A program made the translations under genes and the position numbers. From contig VFLF01000019.1 in assembly GCA_009885185.1 (NCBI GenBank), positions 1 to 6,441 on the forward strand: a stretch of DNA of 6,441 nt, written 5' to 3'. The stretch is from Nitrosomonadales bacterium (GTDB lineage: Bacteria; Pseudomonadota; Gammaproteobacteria; Burkholderiales; SG8-41). The notes beneath the pieces are model-generated. The model was not told the origin of the DNA. It was given only the letters and a program-made list of their open reading frames with translations, and did no database searches. Numbering within the stretch: the first letter of the stretch is position 1; each line of letters starts with the position of its first letter. Shown here in pieces: positions 5,745 through 6,441 of the stretch.

Positions 5745-5972
5745 ATGCTCAAATCCATCACCAAAGTCGGAAATTCCCAGGGGCTGATTCTCGACAGCGC
5801 TCTGTGTGAACTCACGGGCTTGAAAGCCGGCGATCAAGTGAATGTCACCGTGCATGATGGCGGCGCCATTACCATCACGCCAATACGCAAATCCGCTGCG
5901 CCTGAAATGGTCAATAACACGATTCGACAAACGGTCAAAGATTACGCCGCCACGCTGCGGAAGCTGGCGTGA
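5745..5972 (+). CDS. MazE/AbrB-type antitoxin
   Basis: The 75-residue protein has an N-terminal swapped-hairpin (SpoVT/AbrB) DNA-binding domain, residues 2-47. The signatures are ITKVGNSQGLIL (5-16), LTGLKAGDQVNV (23-34) and GGAITITPI (39-47), as in MazE and related antitoxins. Residues 50-75 form a probably helical tail that should bind and silence the toxin. The start is ATG 5745, preceded by TAAGGG at 5732-5737 with seven bases spacing; the in-frame TTG at 5724 is less likely. The stop overlaps the toxin start by four bases (GTGA), the common order in which antitoxin comes first. By family habit the protein should bind its own promoter, alone and with the toxin. The pairing of an AbrB-fold antitoxin with a Doc toxin, rather than Phd, is notable but known. 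Confidence 0.87.
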   Translation: MLKSITKVGNSQGLILDSALCELTGLKAGDQVNVTVHDGGAITITPIRKSAAPEMVNNTIRQTVKDYAATLRKLA

Positions 5973-6376
5973 GCGGCACGCCAGACGACTGCATACACTT
6001 GGCCATCGCAGACGTTACGGAAATTCACGCTCAAGTCATCGCGGCATTTGGCGGACTGGCAGGTGTGCGCGATCACGGCCTGCTCGAATCCGCCATTGCC
6101 GCCCCACGGGCGACGGCATTCGGCGCCTCCCCCTTCGCCGATTTAATCGAAGTTGCGGCGGCCTACCTTTTTTACCTTTGCCGAAATCACCCTTTCCACG
6201 ATGGCAACAAACGTGTCGCCATGGCTACGTCTATCGTATTCCTCCGGTTGAACGGCGTCGAACCCGCGCCCGACAGCGATGCGTGGGAATCGTTGATACT
6301 GGAAGTGGCATCCTCCAAACACGACCGGCAGCAAACCACCGAGCGCCTGCGTGCGCTGGTGATCTCGCCCCTTTGA
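5969..6376 (+). CDS. doc: Doc (death-on-curing) family toxin
   Basis: The 135-residue protein is close to the usual Doc length. The core signature HPFHDGNKR lies at 74-82, following the helix IEVAAAYLFYLCRN and preceding VAMATSIVFLRLNG. In Fic AMP-transferases this motif reads HPFx(D/E)GNGR; Lys81 in place of Gly marks the Doc branch, whose studied member from phage P1 phosphorylates elongation factor EF-Tu and halts translation. RDHGLLESAIAAPRATAFG (34-52) is also typical of Doc. His74, Phe76, Asp78, Asn80, Lys81 and Arg82 are all present, so the toxin should be active. The start is GTG 5969, overlapping the antitoxin stop, with GGAAG at 5959-5963 as ribosome binding site. The stop codon lies in the first copy of a 19-bp tandem repeat. 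Confidence 0.92.
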   Translation: MSGTPDDCIHLAIADVTEIHAQVIAAFGGLAGVRDHGLLESAIAAPRATAFGASPFADLIEVAAAYLFYLCRNHPFHDGNKRVAMATSIVFLRLNGVEPAPDSDAWESLILEVASSKHDRQQTTERLRALVISPL

Positions 6377-6398
6377 TTCGATCTCGCCCCTTTGATTC
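6361..6398 (+). repeat. Perfect 19-bp tandem duplication at the doc stop codon
   Basis: GATCTCGCCCCTTTGATTC occurs twice in direct contact (6361-6379 and 6380-6398). The first copy encodes the last toxin residues and the TGA; the second repeats this sequence after the stop. It could be a slippage duplication or a rearrangement scar. The 43 bases after it (6399-6441) show no gene or other feature. Confidence 0.9.
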
Positions 6399-6441
6399 CG
6401 CGGCAGCTCTCTTGAAAAACAATACCCTCGCCCCCGACCAC

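Noticed and set aside
5892..5911. Fic-inhibitory motif (S/T)xxxE(G/N) in the antitoxin (SAAPEM, residues 50-55)
   Set aside because: The last position is Met rather than Gly or Asn, and Doc toxins are not known to be blocked by this motif.
1..6441. CRISPR array, tRNA, rRNA, transposase or phage genes
   Set aside because: None was seen on either strand; the only exact tandem repeat is the two-copy 19-bp unit at 6361-6398.

Overview
The window reads as chromosome of a hopanoid-making, GC-rich proteobacterium. A betaproteobacterium is my best guess, from the hpnC-hpnD order and the general look of the proteins; no rRNA or other marker is present to confirm it. Every supported gene lies on the + strand.

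Region 1 (1-1282) is the end of hpnC followed one base later by complete hpnD. These are two of the three enzymes that make squalene from farnesyl diphosphate via presqualene diphosphate and hydroxysqualene. The third gene, hpnE, is often next in line but does not follow here. Instead, one base after hpnD, region 2 (1284-3658) begins. It holds an exported trypsin-like serine protease with a C-terminal four-cysteine domain, overlapped by 4 bases (ATGA) with a membrane protein carrying an N-terminal FHA domain. The tight junctions suggest one transcript and translational coupling from hpnC through the FHA gene.

Region 3 (3682-5356) is a short-chain dehydrogenase/reductase-like protein that has lost the usual catalytic tyrosine, followed 43 bases later by a TfdA/TauD-type Fe(II)/2-oxoglutarate dioxygenase with complete metal and cosubstrate residues. 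The pair may act on one small acidic substrate, but the substrate cannot be read from sequence.

Region 4 (5357-5744) is a non-coding break. It has a very AT-rich patch (43 of 50 bases A/T at 5401-5450), a short relic of a VapC (PIN-domain) toxin gene, a G/T-rich phrase resembling an interspersed repeat, and a candidate promoter with short repeats. Region 5 (5745-6376) is a compact toxin-antitoxin pair: a MazE/AbrB-type antitoxin overlapping by 4 bases (GTGA) with a Doc toxin bearing the HPFHDGNKR signature. The doc stop codon lies inside a perfect 19-bp tandem duplication. The last 43 bases hold nothing I can assign.

The points most worth following are the coupled protease/FHA-membrane pair attached to hopanoid genes, the tyrosine-less SDR beside an intact dioxygenase, and the accessory island in which a live toxin-antitoxin pair sits beside the fossil of another.
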